A stretch of 53,501 bases of DNA from an uncultured Sphingobacteriales bacterium (GTDB lineage Bacteria > Bacteroidota > Bacteroidia > Chitinophagales > Chitinophagaceae). Each line of letters opens with the position of its first letter. Within the stretch, counting starts at the first letter, position 1. Below, in pieces: positions 7,601-16,221 of this stretch. The notes below the pieces were generated by a model. The model was not told the DNA's origin. It worked only from the letters and a program-made list of their open reading frames with translations, and did not search any database. The stretch lies in the NCBI GenBank assembly GCA_937991535.1, contig CALKHN010000081.1, forward strand, positions 1 through 53,501. The letters are read 5' to 3'. A program made the position numbers and the translations under genes.

Positions 7601-9754
7601 TTAGAATTTGGCTTTATAAGCTTTCAATGCTTTATTTAGGTCTACGCCTTTTCCAAGTACAGGTTTAAACAGGTCTCCTGTTTCTTTAAGACGGCTTACA
7701 GCATTTTTGATGGTAAAATCTGTCATTTTCAATCCTGGTTTTATTTCATCCCAATGCAACGGCATAGATACGGTCGCACCGGGTTTGGGCCGTAAGGAGT
7801 AAGGGCAGGCAAGCGTGGCACCGGGACGGTTCTGTAAAAAATCAAGATACATTTTTCCTTTGCGGTTCTTAACAATCCGCTCTACGCTGGTAAAGCCAGG
7901 GTATTGCGCCTGTACCTGCGTTACAATAAGCCGCCCGAACATTTGAGACTGATCATACGTATATTTTGCACTGAGTGGGATATAAATATGCATGCCCGTT
8001 GAGCCGGAAGTTTTACAATAGCAGGGGACACCGTTAGCATCAAGCATCTCTTTTATAGCAAGGGCTATGGCTATTACCTGGTCAAAAGTATTTTTATCCG
8101 GGTCAAGGTCCAGTACACAATAATCCGGATGATCCGGTGACTGTATCCTGCTGAACCAGGGGTTCATTTCTATACAACCCAGGGAAGCCATCCAGAGCAA
8201 AGTTGCTTCATTGTCGCCCACAAGAAACTCCTTATTTTCCCCGTCGCTTGTTGTATATGGGAAAGTCTTTACCCAATCCGGGGATTTGCCTTTCACGTCT
8301 TTCTGATAAAAGCCGAGCTTTGTGATACCGTTCGGAAAGCGATTTAATGACTGAGGGCGATCTTTAAGATAAGGAAGAATATATTCAGCAACCTGATAGT
8401 AATAGTTAAACAGGTCACGTTTTGTATAGCCCTCTTTGGGCCAGAACACTTTGCTTAAATTGGTAAACTTCAGCTCATGCCCATTGATCTTGCGTGCCTG
8501 TGTTTCATCCGTAGGATTGAGCAGTGTTTTTCTGCTCTTGTCTTTAGGTGCCCTGACGAGAGGTTCAGCAGGCGTTTTTTCTTTTTTGACTTCTTTGACC
8601 ACCTTGCTGGTATTCGCCTCTCTTTCACGAACCACATCCCTGGCTTTTTTATCTTCCCGGATGCCTTCAAAAGAAGGATGCCGGAAAACACCATCCTCCG
8701 TCACCTCAGCAAAAGACACTTCACATACCAACTGAGGCTTTAACCATGTGGGTTTAGCGCCCATGCGCTGTCTGAACCGGGAAGGTTTATCTACATCTAT
8801 TGCTTTATTAAAAGGTGATGTAGCCGTGATCAGCGGTTTAAAGAGGGACATCAATTGCTTTTGTTTCTTGTCGGAAAAGCCTGTTCCTACCTTGCCTACA
8901 TAAGTTAGTTTTCCTTTTTCATATACCGCCAGCAGCAGGGCGCTGAATGTCTTGGACGTTCCTGCATTTTTGGTAAAGCCGGCAATAATGACTTCCTGCC
9001 GCTTATTTATTTTAATTTTCAGCCACTCTTTGCTGCGGAAGCCCGGTATATACGTACTGTCTGCGCGCTTTGCCATTATACCCTCAAGCCCCATTTTCGC
9101 TGCAGCAGCAAACATTTCTGTGCCTGAAACAGAATACACATCGCTTAGCCTGATGCGGTCTTCATTTGTGGGCAGCACTGCTTTTAAAATTGCCTGGCGC
9201 TCTGAAAGCGGCAATCCCATCAGGTTCTTTCCATTATACCACAGGATATCAAAAACATAAAAGGCTAGTTCCGCATCCGCTTCGCTTCGCCAGTTTTGCA
9301 GCTTATTAAAATTGGAGCGCCCGTTCTCGTCAAGAGCGACAATTTCTCCGTCCACCACTGCATTAATTTTCCACTCAGCCAATAGATCATAAATGGGATA
9401 AAATTTTTTATCGAAAGATTTAGTGTTACGGGACAGCAGTTGCACTTTGCCTTTTTGGACAAATGCAAGCGCCCTGTAGCCATCCCATTTTATTTCGTAA
9501 ACCCAATCCGGATCATCAAATGGCTTGTCAACCAGCGTTGCAAGCATCGGCTGAATTCCTTTAGGCATCAGCCCGCGTTTTGCCTTTCCCAGTAATGCAT
9601 CTACATCTGCACTCAATGTTTCATCAAGTGCCTTCGGGTAGACCTTTTTACTGCTTCGGGTTGAAGCAGGTTTTCTCTTTGCAGCACTTTTTCTGACAAA
9701 TGATTGAGGAGTGACCTTGATGTTGCGCTTTTTTCGGTATTTGACTAAGGACAT
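7601..9754 (-). CDS. ligD: DNA ligase D (ligase plus polymerase domains)
   Basis: Bacterial end-joining ligase of 717 residues. The ATP-dependent ligase domain comes first, with the adenylated lysine in EIKWDGYRA (K89), the ligase OB-fold around residues 270-380, and then a basic linker. The archaeo-eukaryotic primase-type polymerase domain follows (about 420-700), with the metal-binding DLDPD. The N-terminal phosphoesterase domain found in many LigD proteins is absent, and the leader is a short lysine-rich stretch. No ku gene lies in the window. It converges on alkB with only 11 bp between the stops and is 11 bp downstream of the DUF3606 gene, probably co-transcribed with it. Confidence 0.93.
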   Translation of the reverse strand: MSLVKYRKKRNIKVTPQSFVRKSAAKRKPASTRSSKKVYPKALDETLSADVDALLGKAKRGLMPKGIQPMLATLVDKPFDDPDWVYEIKWDGYRALAFVQKGKVQLLSRNTKSFDKKFYPIYDLLAEWKINAVVDGEIVALDENGRSNFNKLQNWRSEADAELAFYVFDILWYNGKNLMGLPLSERQAILKAVLPTNEDRIRLSDVYSVSGTEMFAAAAKMGLEGIMAKRADSTYIPGFRSKEWLKIKINKRQEVIIAGFTKNAGTSKTFSALLLAVYEKGKLTYVGKVGTGFSDKKQKQLMSLFKPLITATSPFNKAIDVDKPSRFRQRMGAKPTWLKPQLVCEVSFAEVTEDGVFRHPSFEGIREDKKARDVVREREANTSKVVKEVKKEKTPAEPLVRAPKDKSRKTLLNPTDETQARKINGHELKFTNLSKVFWPKEGYTKRDLFNYYYQVAEYILPYLKDRPQSLNRFPNGITKLGFYQKDVKGKSPDWVKTFPYTTSDGENKEFLVGDNEATLLWMASLGCIEMNPWFSRIQSPDHPDYCVLDLDPDKNTFDQVIAIALAIKEMLDANGVPCYCKTSGSTGMHIYIPLSAKYTYDQSQMFGRLIVTQVQAQYPGFTSVERIVKNRKGKMYLDFLQNRPGATLACPYSLRPKPGATVSMPLHWDEIKPGLKMTDFTIKNAVSRLKETGDLFKPVLGKGVDLNKALKAYKAKF

Positions 9755-9765
9755 AGATCAGGCAA

Positions 9766-9963
9766 TTATGCGTTATTGCCTTGCTTTCCTTTCAGGTATT
9801 TTTCCAGCACTTTGCGGTCATTGGAACCCGTAGCCCTGATCGCCCCGGCTACTGCCTGGCTAGAAACTCCCATCTTGTTTTTAAAATACTGTATCTCATA
9901 GTTCTCAGAACCGCTTACTTTACTGCGGTCCCGTCCATCTCTTTTTGCTTTACTGTCTGCCAT
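9766..9963 (-). CDS. DUF3606 family small protein
   Basis: Sixty-five residues, strongly charged, with the pattern of DUF3606 proteins: DRSKVSGSENYEIQYFKNK, then a short helix-turn of GVSSQAVAGAIRATGSN. Such proteins are small, function unknown, and often sit near repair or stress genes in Bacteroidota. It is directly upstream of ligD in the same orientation, and the 11-bp gap suggests a shared transcript. Confidence 0.75.
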   Translation of the reverse strand: MADSKAKRDGRDRSKVSGSENYEIQYFKNKMGVSSQAVAGAIRATGSNDRKVLEKYLKGKQGNNA

Positions 9964-10275
9964 CGTTCAAATTTTAAGATTAGAATGAACACCCAAAACG
10001 TCCGATCGAAACAACTATGCCGTTTCTGGGGATTATGCTTTATTGTAATAAACCGAATACAAAATTGCTGCCAACATCTGGACGGTTACCCGGAGTTGAA
10101 ATATCTCCTGTCGAAATTAATTTACGTCTTTAAACAATTTAGAAAGAAATAATTACGGACTATGCGATATATCCGGATAAATGGCCGATAAAAAATATCA
10201 GTTTAGCAAAAAATTTTCTCCAGGAGATATCAGCAAAAAAAGGCATGACGAAGGATTGCACTCAAAGTCAATATT
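9964..10275. other. Gene-free gap, possible left boundary of the conjugative element
   Basis: I find no convincing gene in these 312 bp. The gap separates repair genes of chromosomal type from the accessory genes of the conjugative element. It contains the 9-mer GGAGTTGAA (near 10091), also present in the tRNA-Met sequence at 53421, but no longer copy of the tRNA 3' end is seen. A boundary here is therefore only possible, not shown. Confidence 0.3.
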
Positions 10276-11187
10276 TCATCTGCGGATTCCCTTAGCAACA
10301 TCCTGAGCTGCAGCAATCGCTCTATTGGTCAATTTACGCTGCCAGGCTTTTATAGAACGTTTCCATATAAAGCCATGTGAATGTAACTGTTTAAGCGTTT
10401 CAAGATCTGGTTTTTTATCGAATAATAATTGTACCTTGTCTTTTTCATAATTGTAAACCAGTTTTACTCCATTAATTTCTTCGGCTTTTTTGCCTACCTC
10501 TTCAGCTAATTTCGCCTTAGTTTCCAGCACCGCTACCCGGCTGCGTAGCCTTCGGATCTCCGCGTTATTATTGGTCAACTGAAAAGATAAAAATCCCTTT
10601 TTGTTGGTGAAAGTTGGATTCAGGGCTTCCTGTACCGCTTTTTCATCCAGTCCTAATTTTTTAAGCTCCTCGGCAACGTTTGGTCCACCCTTCTTTATTA
10701 CCTTGTTGGCAGAAACCATGATTTGTTGCATTTCCTCCCTCTTCTTCAGATTTTCCCGTACTCCTTCCAGTTCGTTCACTTTTGGCTTCATGGACTTAAA
10801 TATCGCTTTCAAAGCACGTTGTCGCCACTCTCTGAAATACTCATATTTATTGTCTGCCCATTTTCTGTATTTCTCCATCCTTGCAACAGGGAAATTAGCG
10901 GGTCCGGTGACTGCGCTACTGGCTACATTACTTTGACTATGTAACCAGCCGGAAAAATGTTGCTCGTATTTCTGCCTATATCTGGTAAGTGTTTGTTCTA
11001 CATTTTCAGGCAAAATCTCCTGCGATGACTTATCACGAATTGTTTGCAGATCGTTACGAAGTTCTTCAGTGTATGCCTTAATTGTCTCGTCAGCCCTTTT
11101 ATCCGGAGTAAAAGAGGTAAAGTAATGGGCGCGATATGCCAACTGTCGCAAATGCTCGAGGTTAACCTCAGAAATGTCATTATTCAT
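10276..11187 (-). CDS. Conjugative-element protein of unknown function (long paralogue)
   Basis: 303 residues, unrecognised family. The middle is rich in charged helices (coiled-coil-like about 130-240), and a C-terminal domain of about 60 residues includes LHSHGFIWKRSIKAWQRK. Residues about 60-130 contain a YEYFREWRQRALK segment that recurs in the next gene upstream (YNFFREWRQRAVN), so the two are diverged duplicates. It is the last gene of the leftward transcription unit that starts at traK. There is no signal peptide or membrane span, so it is probably cytoplasmic. Confidence 0.7.
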   Translation of the reverse strand: MNNDISEVNLEHLRQLAYRAHYFTSFTPDKRADETIKAYTEELRNDLQTIRDKSSQEILPENVEQTLTRYRQKYEQHFSGWLHSQSNVASSAVTGPANFPVARMEKYRKWADNKYEYFREWRQRALKAIFKSMKPKVNELEGVRENLKKREEMQQIMVSANKVIKKGGPNVAEELKKLGLDEKAVQEALNPTFTNKKGFLSFQLTNNNAEIRRLRSRVAVLETKAKLAEEVGKKAEEINGVKLVYNYEKDKVQLLFDKKPDLETLKQLHSHGFIWKRSIKAWQRKLTNRAIAAAQDVAKGIRR

Positions 11188-11266
11188 ACAATAGATTTTA
11201 ATTGATCTTACAATTGACTTGATTAAATAGGGCTAGCCATAATCTGCCACTCATCTTATCTTTTTC

Positions 11267-11737
11267 TTAGGTGTTTCGTTCCCTTATCTGACTTACAACC
11301 CGTTGCATCCTTTTCCTTTCATTTGATTGCTTTTGTAACTGTGCGTGTTTCAGACCATTTGTAAGCATATTTACAGCGCGTTGCCTCCACTCTCTGAAGA
11401 AATTGTATTGATCCCGAACCCACTTTCTTTTTTCTAATATTTCCGCAACTGTGGAGGCAGACGGAGGAGATATAAAAGCGGATTTATTTTGTATACTGCT
11501 TTGCAGCCAGGCAGTCAAATAAGATTCATATCGTAGGTGATATTTTGAAATCATGGACTCAAGATTGTCTGAATCCATAGCAGGAGTAAGAACGCTTCGA
11601 ATATTTTTGATATCGTCATTAAGTTCGATCGTAAATTCGTTGATAGCAGAAATAGCCATTTTTTCCGGGCAAATTGACAGTCCGGCGTAAGCTTCACAAG
11701 CTAATGGTTGTAGATGCTTCAGGCTGAGGGTTTTCAT
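11267..11737 (-). CDS. Conjugative-element protein of unknown function (short paralogue)
   Basis: 156 residues. It matches the N-terminal half of the next gene downstream: a helical region with ECAYAGL-type spacing, a WLQSS/WLHSQ segment, then KRKWVRDQYNFFREWRQRA. It lacks the coiled-coil and C-terminal domain of the longer paralogue. No known domain is recognised. It is cytoplasmic by composition. Confidence 0.65.
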   Translation of the reverse strand: MKTLSLKHLQPLACEAYAGLSICPEKMAISAINEFTIELNDDIKNIRSVLTPAMDSDNLESMISKYHLRYESYLTAWLQSSIQNKSAFISPPSASTVAEILEKRKWVRDQYNFFREWRQRAVNMLTNGLKHAQLQKQSNERKRMQRVVSQIRERNT

Positions 11738-11749
11738 AAATGAAGAAGT

Positions 11750-12079
11750 TTATACAATGATTAATGGCGTTTTATTCTCCTTGATGGGTGTCGTTTTTTC
11801 AGGCGAAGTATTTTCTACAATTCTTCTTTCCCTTTCCAGTCTGATTTCTTTTGAGTGCCAGTTTTTTCCTTCAGCATCTATTATCTCCTGCAAGGTGATA
11901 ACACGACCGGGATGGCCGGCGCTGTTGTCGGAGAATCTGATCAATTGGCGCGAAATAACTTGTAATAAATAACCGTAGTATTTGTCAAGGGAATGATTCT
12001 CATTTTTAGCCTCATTAATAAGCATTTCAGCTTCCTGCATATGTTGCATTGCTTCTTGTAGTCTTTCGATTGTGGTCAT
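11750..12079 (-). CDS. Small helical protein, unknown function
   Basis: 109 residues. The N-terminal half is predicted helical (ERLQEAMQHMQEAEMLINEAKNE), the tail is charged and proline/threonine-rich. No family is recognised. It sits 6 bp downstream of the 209-residue gene and 12 bp upstream of the short paralogue, all in one leftward run. Confidence 0.6.
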   Translation of the reverse strand: MTTIERLQEAMQHMQEAEMLINEAKNENHSLDKYYGYLLQVISRQLIRFSDNSAGHPGRVITLQEIIDAEGKNWHSKEIRLERERRIVENTSPEKTTPIKENKTPLIIV

Positions 12080-12085
12080 GTCGGT

Positions 12086-12715
12086 TTATATTTTTCTTTT
12101 TACGGATGAATTATCAGGCATAATCTCGCGCGGTTGACTCTTTGGCTTTCTCTCTAATGCTTTTGAAACGTTTAGCCTGTATCCTTTTAGAATACGTGCC
12201 GCTATATTCCGGTAAAATGAGCGTAGTAACGGATCATTGTTCTGGAGGACATGGTGTTTAATTATTTGAGATAATATATTTTTTACATCGCTATCATCTT
12301 CAACCCGGAAATATTCCCCTCGCGGATGAGTTCGCCAAACTAAAGTCAGGCATAAGAGATTATCTGATTGACGATGCACCAGTTTTTGTTGTACGATTTC
12401 CATCTGAAAAATTCCGTCCTTAACAATACATTGTTTAGGAGGCTCAACAACAGCACTATCCAGCTCAATAGGTATTCCCCGGTTAAAGTCATTCAAGTCC
12501 GCTCCCAATAGCTGTTTATCCTCATCAGGAAACGGAAACCGGAAGCAGAACCCCGAATCGGGTTTTGCATATAAACTCGGACTGAGACTGCCTTCGACAC
12601 CGGAGAGAAGATTGCTTTCCAATGCCGCGCAATACCCTTGGTAAGTAGTATAATACAGGTTTTCGCGGGTTCCGATTTTTATTACCTCTCTTCCATATTT
12701 GACATATTCTCCCAT
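12086..12715 (-). CDS. Unknown conjugative-element protein
   Basis: 209 residues with no recognised domain, signal peptide or membrane span. It has mixed strand-like composition in the first half and a basic tail (ALERKPKSQPREI). The start gives a 17-bp gap after the methyltransferase gene. It is listed for its place in a tight same-strand run and uninterrupted frame. Confidence 0.6.
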   Translation of the reverse strand: MGEYVKYGREVIKIGTRENLYYTTYQGYCAALESNLLSGVEGSLSPSLYAKPDSGFCFRFPFPDEDKQLLGADLNDFNRGIPIELDSAVVEPPKQCIVKDGIFQMEIVQQKLVHRQSDNLLCLTLVWRTHPRGEYFRVEDDSDVKNILSQIIKHHVLQNNDPLLRSFYRNIAARILKGYRLNVSKALERKPKSQPREIMPDNSSVKRKI

Positions 12716-12732
12716 GTACCTTCAGTGTTTGT

Positions 12733-13956
12733 TTAATAAAACAATCCTAATCTGTCCCGTAATCGTTTGTTCGCAATTTTTATATAATCAGGATTCAGTT
12801 CAAACCCGATGAATCTTCGATTTAAAAGCGAGGCGACCAAAGCAGTTGTCCCTGCGCCCATAAAGGGATCAAGTACCAAATCATTTTCCTTGCTGCCAGC
12901 TTTAATGCAATCCACAATAAGCTCCTCGGGGTAAGTGGCAAAATGTGCCTCCCTGAAAGGTTTGGTAGCAACTGTCCAAACGGAGCGTTTATTAGCCATA
13001 CTGCCGCCTATAAGCTCCCCATTGGCTTTGAAATTTCCCGCATGCCCTTTGAAGCTTGTGCCTTCTATTCCCATGGGAATATGCCCTTTTGCCTGATTGC
13101 CTCCATTTATATCTATACCTGGTCGCGGCTTTCTACCGCTAACCCTCGCTTTCATAGGTCCATTGGTTTTACCTGGAATGCAGTCACTGCCTCGCTGCAA
13201 CTCGATATCCTGCAACAAGCGAAGGACTGAGCTATCTTTTAAAGGCGTCTTAATGGACCGTTGATCAAAATAATATTTTGTTGTTTTGGAAAGAAGAAAG
13301 ATATATTCGTGCGCTTTAGTACAGCGATCCGTTACACTTTCCGGTAACGGATTAGGCTTATGCCAAATGATATCTTGACGCAAATACCATCCGGATTTTT
13401 TCAGTCCTTTCAGTAAATCGTATTTTCTAAGTATTCCTTCTATAAAAAGTACTAACTGCCAATCCCCTTTTTCTCTGGCCTCTTTAAGTATATCTGCCCA
13501 TTGAGTAAAGGAGTACATAGGTACTATTGCAAAACCCTGTAAAGCAAATGCAACCCTCCAGGGCAATCCGATCAGGTCTTTAGGCTTGAGGGCAGGATGC
13601 CTGCCGGTGGTAGGTATGCCAAACCTCGAGGTATGTGTAGAGGGCTTACCAAACTCAGTATGATCTTCCTGATAAAATGGATTTTTACCTGCTTTTCCAG
13701 ATCCCCAATATGCATCGCCTATATTTAGCCATAGAGTCCCATCCGGTTTTAAAAGGCGCTTTACTTCGCCAAATACCCCAACCATCCTTGACACGTATTC
13801 TTCGGGAGTGGGTTCTAACCCATATTGTTCTTCTGTATCATAATTCCTAAGTCCCCAATAAGGCGGGCTGGTTATACAACATTGTACAGATGCGTCCGGC
13901 AGCATTTTCATGCCCCGAATGCAGTCTATATTATATATGGTATTGTAGGCCAGCAC
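12733..13956 (-). CDS. Beta-class DNA methyltransferase (SPPYW type)
   Basis: 407-residue amino-methyltransferase that methylates the exocyclic nitrogen of cytosine or adenine in DNA using S-adenosylmethionine. The catalytic motif SPPYWG (residues 30-35) comes first and the cofactor motif DPFMGAGTT (about 362-370) last, the motif order of the beta class. SPPYW rather than DPPY favours N4-cytosine methylation. There is no restriction endonuclease next to it, so it is an orphan enzyme, perhaps protecting transferred DNA. It is the first of two methyltransferases in this unit. Confidence 0.88.
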   Translation of the reverse strand: MLAYNTIYNIDCIRGMKMLPDASVQCCITSPPYWGLRNYDTEEQYGLEPTPEEYVSRMVGVFGEVKRLLKPDGTLWLNIGDAYWGSGKAGKNPFYQEDHTEFGKPSTHTSRFGIPTTGRHPALKPKDLIGLPWRVAFALQGFAIVPMYSFTQWADILKEAREKGDWQLVLFIEGILRKYDLLKGLKKSGWYLRQDIIWHKPNPLPESVTDRCTKAHEYIFLLSKTTKYYFDQRSIKTPLKDSSVLRLLQDIELQRGSDCIPGKTNGPMKARVSGRKPRPGIDINGGNQAKGHIPMGIEGTSFKGHAGNFKANGELIGGSMANKRSVWTVATKPFREAHFATYPEELIVDCIKAGSKENDLVLDPFMGAGTTALVASLLNRRFIGFELNPDYIKIANKRLRDRLGLFY

Positions 13957-13959
13957 AGA

Positions 13960-14367
13960 CTATTTTTTAAGTCCTTTGTTTTTGATTGGGAGTACGACAC
14001 GGGGCTGCTTGCCAGGGTTTAATTTTTGCTTGTACTGAGTTAAATCAATAAACCCCGTCCTGTCCAGCAGGCGTGCAAACTGAGCTTCGCTGATATTTTT
14101 ATTGTCCCATCCAGCCATTGCTTTGATCAGGTCGCCAAACTTGGAAAGCGTTTTCCAACTATCATCATACGCAGTCAGTACAGGTACCTTCTTATCTTTA
14201 ATAGTTTCCCATTCGACTGATACTTCTCCCGCAGTGCCACCTTCAGGATAATATTCACCTACCATGATAGTTGATCTTTCGATATCCTTATCGGTTGCAT
14301 ACCAGGATTTGGAAAATCTATTGTAGCCACGAATTAATTCTCCCTTACTTGGAGTAGAATTCTTCAT
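13960..14367 (-). CDS. Unknown protein between two methyltransferases
   Basis: 135 residues, unrecognised. The fold looks compact and mixed, with segment VGEYYPEGGTAGEVSVEW and a basic tail. It sits 3 bp upstream of the SPPYW methyltransferase start and 22 bp after the Dam-like gene, so it is very likely translated with them. A role with the methyltransferases is only suggested by position. Confidence 0.6.
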   Translation of the reverse strand: MKNSTPSKGELIRGYNRFSKSWYATDKDIERSTIMVGEYYPEGGTAGEVSVEWETIKDKKVPVLTAYDDSWKTLSKFGDLIKAMAGWDNKNISEAQFARLLDRTGFIDLTQYKQKLNPGKQPRVVLPIKNKGLKK

Positions 14368-14389
14368 CTGATGATAAATTAAAATGGTT

Positions 14390-15202
14390 TTAAAAAAGCA
14401 TTGGTTGCTGTTGTGGCTCCAACGGGTAATTAGCTGTTAGCACTTCAATCTTTTTTTTATCTGGCGCTGCCTTCACATTAACAGTCACCAGTTGGTCGAA
14501 TGTCAGAGTAGACCATTCATATTTCTTCCTATATTCTTCTAACAGTTTGGATGGATAAGAAGACAATAGAAACCTTCCCTTAATGGTTGACAGCAGTTGC
14601 AACAAATCCTCAAAATCTTTATTGGTGTAGCCTTTATAGTGACCCATATTTGAATTAAAATAGGGCGGATCACAATAGAAGAAGGATTCTTTACTGTCTC
14701 TTGACTGTATTATGTATAATGCATCTGCATTTTCCAGTTGTACTTTTTCTAAACGACGATTATATATTTCGGTAAACTCCGTTTTATTAAAGTAGATTTT
14801 TCTGGATGTATCATCTGTAGTAATGTCATATCCCCATACATTATCGAGCTTTCCTGAGAACCCTTGTGAAGAAAGTACCCACACTGCCCATGCTCTTTTT
14901 ACCGGATCAAATAATTCCGGATTACTGTAGATCACCCATGCATGTTTATGTAATCTTCTGCTGTGCAGGGTATCTTTTATTTCAGTAATCAATTCATCAA
15001 ACTGATTTTTGATCACCCGGTAGAAGTTGATCAACTCACCGTTCATATCATTAAGTAGTTCTACCTCTGAAGGCCTTTTAGCAAAAAACACGGCTGCACC
15101 CCCCGAAAATGGTTCGGCATACAGCCTATGCGGTGGAATTAATTCTGTGATAACCGGGGCCAGCTTTTGTTTACCTCCATAATATGTAATAGGCGTCTTC
15201 AT
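14390..15202 (-). CDS. D12-class DNA adenine N6-methyltransferase
   Basis: 270 residues with the layout of Dam/DpnM-type enzymes: N-terminal YYGGKQKLAPVI, the cofactor loop AEPFSGGAAVFFA (about 30-41), and catalytic DPPY (178-181). It methylates adenine in a short target, which cannot be predicted here. No cognate nuclease is present. It is part of the leftward run behind the primase-like gene, and probably serves anti-restriction or modification of the element. Confidence 0.9.
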   Translation of the reverse strand: MKTPITYYGGKQKLAPVITELIPPHRLYAEPFSGGAAVFFAKRPSEVELLNDMNGELINFYRVIKNQFDELITEIKDTLHSRRLHKHAWVIYSNPELFDPVKRAWAVWVLSSQGFSGKLDNVWGYDITTDDTSRKIYFNKTEFTEIYNRRLEKVQLENADALYIIQSRDSKESFFYCDPPYFNSNMGHYKGYTNKDFEDLLQLLSTIKGRFLLSSYPSKLLEEYRKKYEWSTLTFDQLVTVNVKAAPDKKKIEVLTANYPLEPQQQPMLF

Positions 15203-15222
15203 GCTACATCACGTTCTTTTGA

Positions 15223-16203
15223 TTATCTTCTGTATCCAGCAGCTTTCTGTCTTTGATAAATAGATTGTTGTCCATAACCTTCTTTCGCTAGACGTCTCGC
15301 TGCTTCAGTGAAAACTCCGTTGCACTCCAATTCTGCATATACAGCATAGGGTAGGTATTTTGTACGCGGCTTAAACCGGGTGCTCGTCGTGAATACGGAA
15401 AAACAATTCAAGTCATGATTGAAACTACCAGAGTTGCGCTTGTCGGTTTCACCCGGTCTTCTGAAGTATGTTCGCTTTGAAGTTTGACCCACAACTATCC
15501 ATCCATGCTTTTGCAATAATTTGATTACCTCACCGCGCAGGTTGTAATCATCCAGCGGACTTAACTCTTCGGTGGGACGTATTTTGGGAGGCCGCCATTC
15601 AATCTTTCTCTCCACATACTGATTAAAGCTCCGCGCTGAAGTCAGTATGACATTGCGCTCAGCCCTGGAGATCACCGGGATTCTGCGATAGTCATGTTGC
15701 AAAAACCGGTAGCCGGGGCTTGGCGGAGCAAGAACATAACCACCACTTCCTCTGGTTTCGATCAGCACTTTTAATTTTTCTTTAGGATGGATCCGCCTTT
15801 CCTCTTCAGTTGTCGGCCGTCTGGCAAGTGGCTGATTCGGTTCTACTTCTTCGCAACGATAATACAGATGTATCCCTCCTGATCTGGATTGTGCTATCAC
15901 AAGTTTTCTGATCAATCCGGGATCGGAGTTCCCAATATCAGCTAATAGTCTTTCGAACAAGAACGTATTAAGATCGTACTTGGAGTCTATATCTATTACT
16001 TCAAGGTTGCCGCTAACCGCTCCCGTCACTACAGCCAAACCGTGTGCAGTATGGTGTTTGAACATCCGGATGAGCTGATCTGCACTCGTGGGATGGCTCT
16101 GAAATTCCTTCCATTTCACCACACTTTGCTTCAGTGCATCTGTTGCGATTACTGACAGCCCCAGTTCCTTATACATCATCGCTGTATTGATCAAGTCGTT
16201 CAT
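15223..16203 (-). CDS. Primase-polymerase (AEP/prim-pol) domain protein
   Basis: 326-residue protein with the bifunctional primase/polymerase fold of plasmids and phages. The metal-binding acids are in LEVIDIDSKYD (D71, D73), and the third motif is SRSGGIHLYY (H112 region). The C-terminal 120 residues look like a small DNA-binding add-on. Such enzymes prime or fill in DNA, so it may make the second strand after transfer. No helicase domain is fused. Confidence 0.82.
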   Translation of the reverse strand: MNDLINTAMMYKELGLSVIATDALKQSVVKWKEFQSHPTSADQLIRMFKHHTAHGLAVVTGAVSGNLEVIDIDSKYDLNTFLFERLLADIGNSDPGLIRKLVIAQSRSGGIHLYYRCEEVEPNQPLARRPTTEEERRIHPKEKLKVLIETRGSGGYVLAPPSPGYRFLQHDYRRIPVISRAERNVILTSARSFNQYVERKIEWRPPKIRPTEELSPLDDYNLRGEVIKLLQKHGWIVVGQTSKRTYFRRPGETDKRNSGSFNHDLNCFSVFTTSTRFKPRTKYLPYAVYAELECNGVFTEAARRLAKEGYGQQSIYQRQKAAGYRR

Positions 16204-16221
16204 GTCGTTATTGCTTAAAGT

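Noticed and set aside
8436..9260. Several plus-strand open frames opposite ligD
   Set aside because: They are shadows of ligD codon structure; no start context, family motif or gene neighbourhood supports them.
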